64,000 nucleotides of DNA from Phoenix dactylifera (Eukaryota; Streptophyta; Magnoliopsida; Arecales; Arecaceae), in NCBI RefSeq assembly GCF_009389715.1, contig NC_052394.1, forward strand, positions 21,516,899 to 21,580,898. Direction: 5' to 3'. Made by a program: the position numbers and the translations under genes. This document shows, piece after piece, positions 61,790 to 64,000 of the stretch; the stretch's first letter is position 1, and each line of letters starts with the position of its first letter. The notes below the pieces were generated by a model that searched no databases, was not told where the DNA came from, and saw only the letters and a list, made by a program, of their open reading frames with translations.

Positions 61790-62724
61790 CGATCCTCTAA
61801 TGCTCCCCCTAGACTTGAAAGACTCCAGATGAAAATAGAAAATGACAAGTTTTCAGAATAGAGAGCACACTTAATTGTAACCAGCAAGACTTACCAAATT
61901 AGTCATTTTACTTCCAAGCCCAAGAGGTGTCAGTGTTGTTATTCCATTCCACGTAAATTGGTGTATATATACATAAATTTCCTAAACACTAATATTTGTA
62001 AGTGCGCTCATCAATCAGCATGGAGTTCATTGATGATACATGAGTACTCAGCAAACATTTAACTTGAGACAATGCACAAATGCCATCCATAACAACACAA
62101 GAAGGTATTAAAAATTTCCATTGCTTCAACCAAAAAAATCATTTTTATACTTATAACAATCAAAATTGATACAAACAAACAATTGTATACCTGTATTTCA
62201 GTTGTGATGAGCCCAACACCCTGATTTCAATTACATAAGAGAGTCAGTATGGAAAAAGATAGCCCCCTCTCAAAGCTCTTGTGATTGGAGAAGTGTACAG
62301 ACCTCGAATCGCTTCACTTCCCATGGTACGTCCTTCCAGGTTTTCATGTACAATGCCTTGCATGAAGTTGGAGCCTGAATTGTCTCAACATGCTGCAAGA
62401 GTCTCAAGCTACCTAAAAGACACGTTAGAGCTGCTTAGGGAGCAAAGAGCACATGATGCACCTTCAATACGACAAGTAATTCAAAAAAGATTCCCCTATT
62501 CCACAAATTTCAAGTCCATATAAGCAAGCCCTCTACTGAGCTAGTCATTTTCTAAACCTATTATTATTTCTATAAGACGAGGAGGGAACCCCCATACCTC
62601 AGCAAAAAAACAAACAAACAACAAAAAAAAAAAATCCCTGACATCTGGGGCATGTGGTAGATGTTGGCAAGTTCGTTAAGTCATACCTCATGCCGTCGTT
62701 TACAATTATCATGGCTTGCAAGTC
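61790..62724. other. Intergenic DNA, no gene recognised
   Basis: An 80-codon plus-strand frame at 62281-62523 (ending YLKDTLELLREQRAHDAPS and a short tail) has ordinary protein composition but no recognised family or splice partners. Confidence 0.35.
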
Positions 62725-63306
62725 CAGGGCAGCAAGCAAATCAGGTTGGATCGAGGATGGGCATAATCCGAATCCAATCCATATATGAATCAAGTCCAAA
62801 AAAATGAACCTAAACCTCAAGATGGATGGGGTCGGGTATAATATTAGTTTTGTCAATTGATCGGATTTTTTGGATCAACTTAGGTCAATAATAATCCTAG
62901 CCTAAACCATAACAAACATATATAAATTTTGTCTATTTATGAAATAAACATATTATACAATAGGATAATAAAGTATTCAACATGTAAACATTATCAAAAA
63001 CATATTCTTCATAAGTTTTGATTGATTATTGGATATAGGTGCAATTAAAAACACATTATTCACTAACTATATGACAAAAACAAAACCAATTTCTTATATC
63101 CAAACAAGAATCTAAAGGTTTGAAATCGGTTCGGGTCTGTTTGGGTTCCGATTGGAAATCTAGTGATCCAAATCCAATCCATATTTGAAATAGATCATGT
63201 TTTTGAATCCAAGCCTCATTGAAATAACTTTGGTTCTGGTTTGACCAGATTATTTTTGGATTGGTTCCAAATGGAAGCAGGTCAATCCAATCCACTTGCA
63301 GCCCTA
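62725..63306. mobile_element. hAT-like non-autonomous element with 'ggattcggat / ccaatcc' interior, about 580 bp
   Basis: Left end CAGGGCAGCAAGC and right end (reverse complement) TAGGGCTGCAAG are similar, and the subterminal regions are runs of degenerate caatcca / ggattgg words, as in the elements at 35049 and 48292. I see no matching 8-bp duplication, so the exact ends are uncertain and the copy is probably old. Confidence 0.5.
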
Positions 63307-64000
63307 CCTGTAACCTGATTGCCTCATATCATGAACAATTTTTTCAGGGCTCAAGAATAGGGTTCACATTGTCTAGCTCCAGAGGCCTATCAGAACAGCA
63401 AAAGAAGGAATTCCTATGAAGCTCTGATAACTAGAATTTTTATCTCTGGCAGTTCTATAAATTTCTAAGAATTTTAAAGCTCTCTAGATACAAAAACAGA
63501 AAATTATTTTAACAAGAAAGGGTCATTAAGATTGTCTTCTGAACCAGTGCTAGTGGATCAAGAAATGCTCCAGCAAAAATGAAAACAAGATCATGGTTGT
63601 ACCTATGGAATTGCTTCTCTGTCTTCTGTTTTTTTTTTCCCATTTTACGTGTTTTTTATTCTGTTTTACACCTAGAAACCTGGGTGAAAAAAGGAATTTA
63701 GGATGGCAGAGGAGGAACTTGTAATAAAGAATTTTACTCCAACTCAGTTGATCAAGCATTATATTAAACTGCTAAGAACAGCAGTAAATGGGATGCAAAA
63801 AACTTACTAACCACTTTATTAGTAGTTAGTAAAAATGTCAAAGGGAATCATATTTTATTGGTTTTTAAAAATCCATAATATCAATGCTCATTAGAACTAA
63901 ACCATCTATACTCCAATTATACGGCAAGAGGTTCCAAAACTATCCACTCTACAAACAAGGTCACTACATGAAGTTACTTGATAACAAAATTTAAAGCTAT
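63307..64000. other. Intergenic DNA, no gene recognised
   Basis: AT-rich sequence to the right edge; only short open frames. Confidence 0.45.

Overview
The window looks like nuclear DNA of a commelinid monocot, most likely a palm (oil palm or date palm type). The basis is indirect. Five intron-bearing plant genes and one intronless plant gene sit far apart in AT-rich DNA. The 5' exons of several are strongly GC-rich and fall off toward the 3' end, the gradient typical of monocots, and introns reach more than 5 kb. Family names come from remembered protein motifs; no database was searched.

Layout. 1.6-3.2 kb (minus): first five exons of a HECT ubiquitin ligase of the UPL4 type, leaving the window on the left. 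4.8-5.8 kb: a tRNA-derived SINE and a small LTR fossil. 10.2-12.4 kb (minus): single-exon chloroplast PPR protein HCF152. 12.4-18.4 kb: repeats, including a 454-bp Tourist-like MITE with perfect terminal inverted repeats. 18.5-20.5 kb (plus): single-RRM RNA-binding protein. 24.7-28.0 kb (minus): cytosolic ribosomal protein S23 (uS12). 31.3-40.6 kb (plus): Golgi-type nucleotide-sugar/triose-phosphate translocator. 40.6-54.1 kb: gene-poor, with a second SINE carrying perfect target-site duplications, two hAT-like MITEs, a broken coding stretch and a LINE. 54.1-56.5 kb (minus): Dof zinc-finger transcription factor. 56.5-64 kb: no gene recognised; a recent 247-bp tandem duplication and a further hAT-like element.

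The most interesting signal is in the 2.7-kb first intron of RPS23. Four diverged units, about 460-515 bp apart and on the host's sense strand, can be folded by hand into hairpin - H box - hairpin - ACA, the architecture of box H/ACA snoRNAs. The best two have exact boxes, and a third keeps its upper stem through one compensatory pair change and two G-U wobbles. One half of the proposed guide pocket is complementary to a segment I recall from large-subunit rRNA. The same gene has a GC-AG intron and only five coding bases in its first exon.

The genes do not form a pathway. They are unrelated housekeeping and regulatory genes: protein turnover, plastid RNA processing, RNA binding, translation, Golgi transport and transcription. 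The repeats suggest a landscape shaped by short non-autonomous elements (SINE, TRIM, Tourist, hAT-like) rather than by intact autonomous ones.
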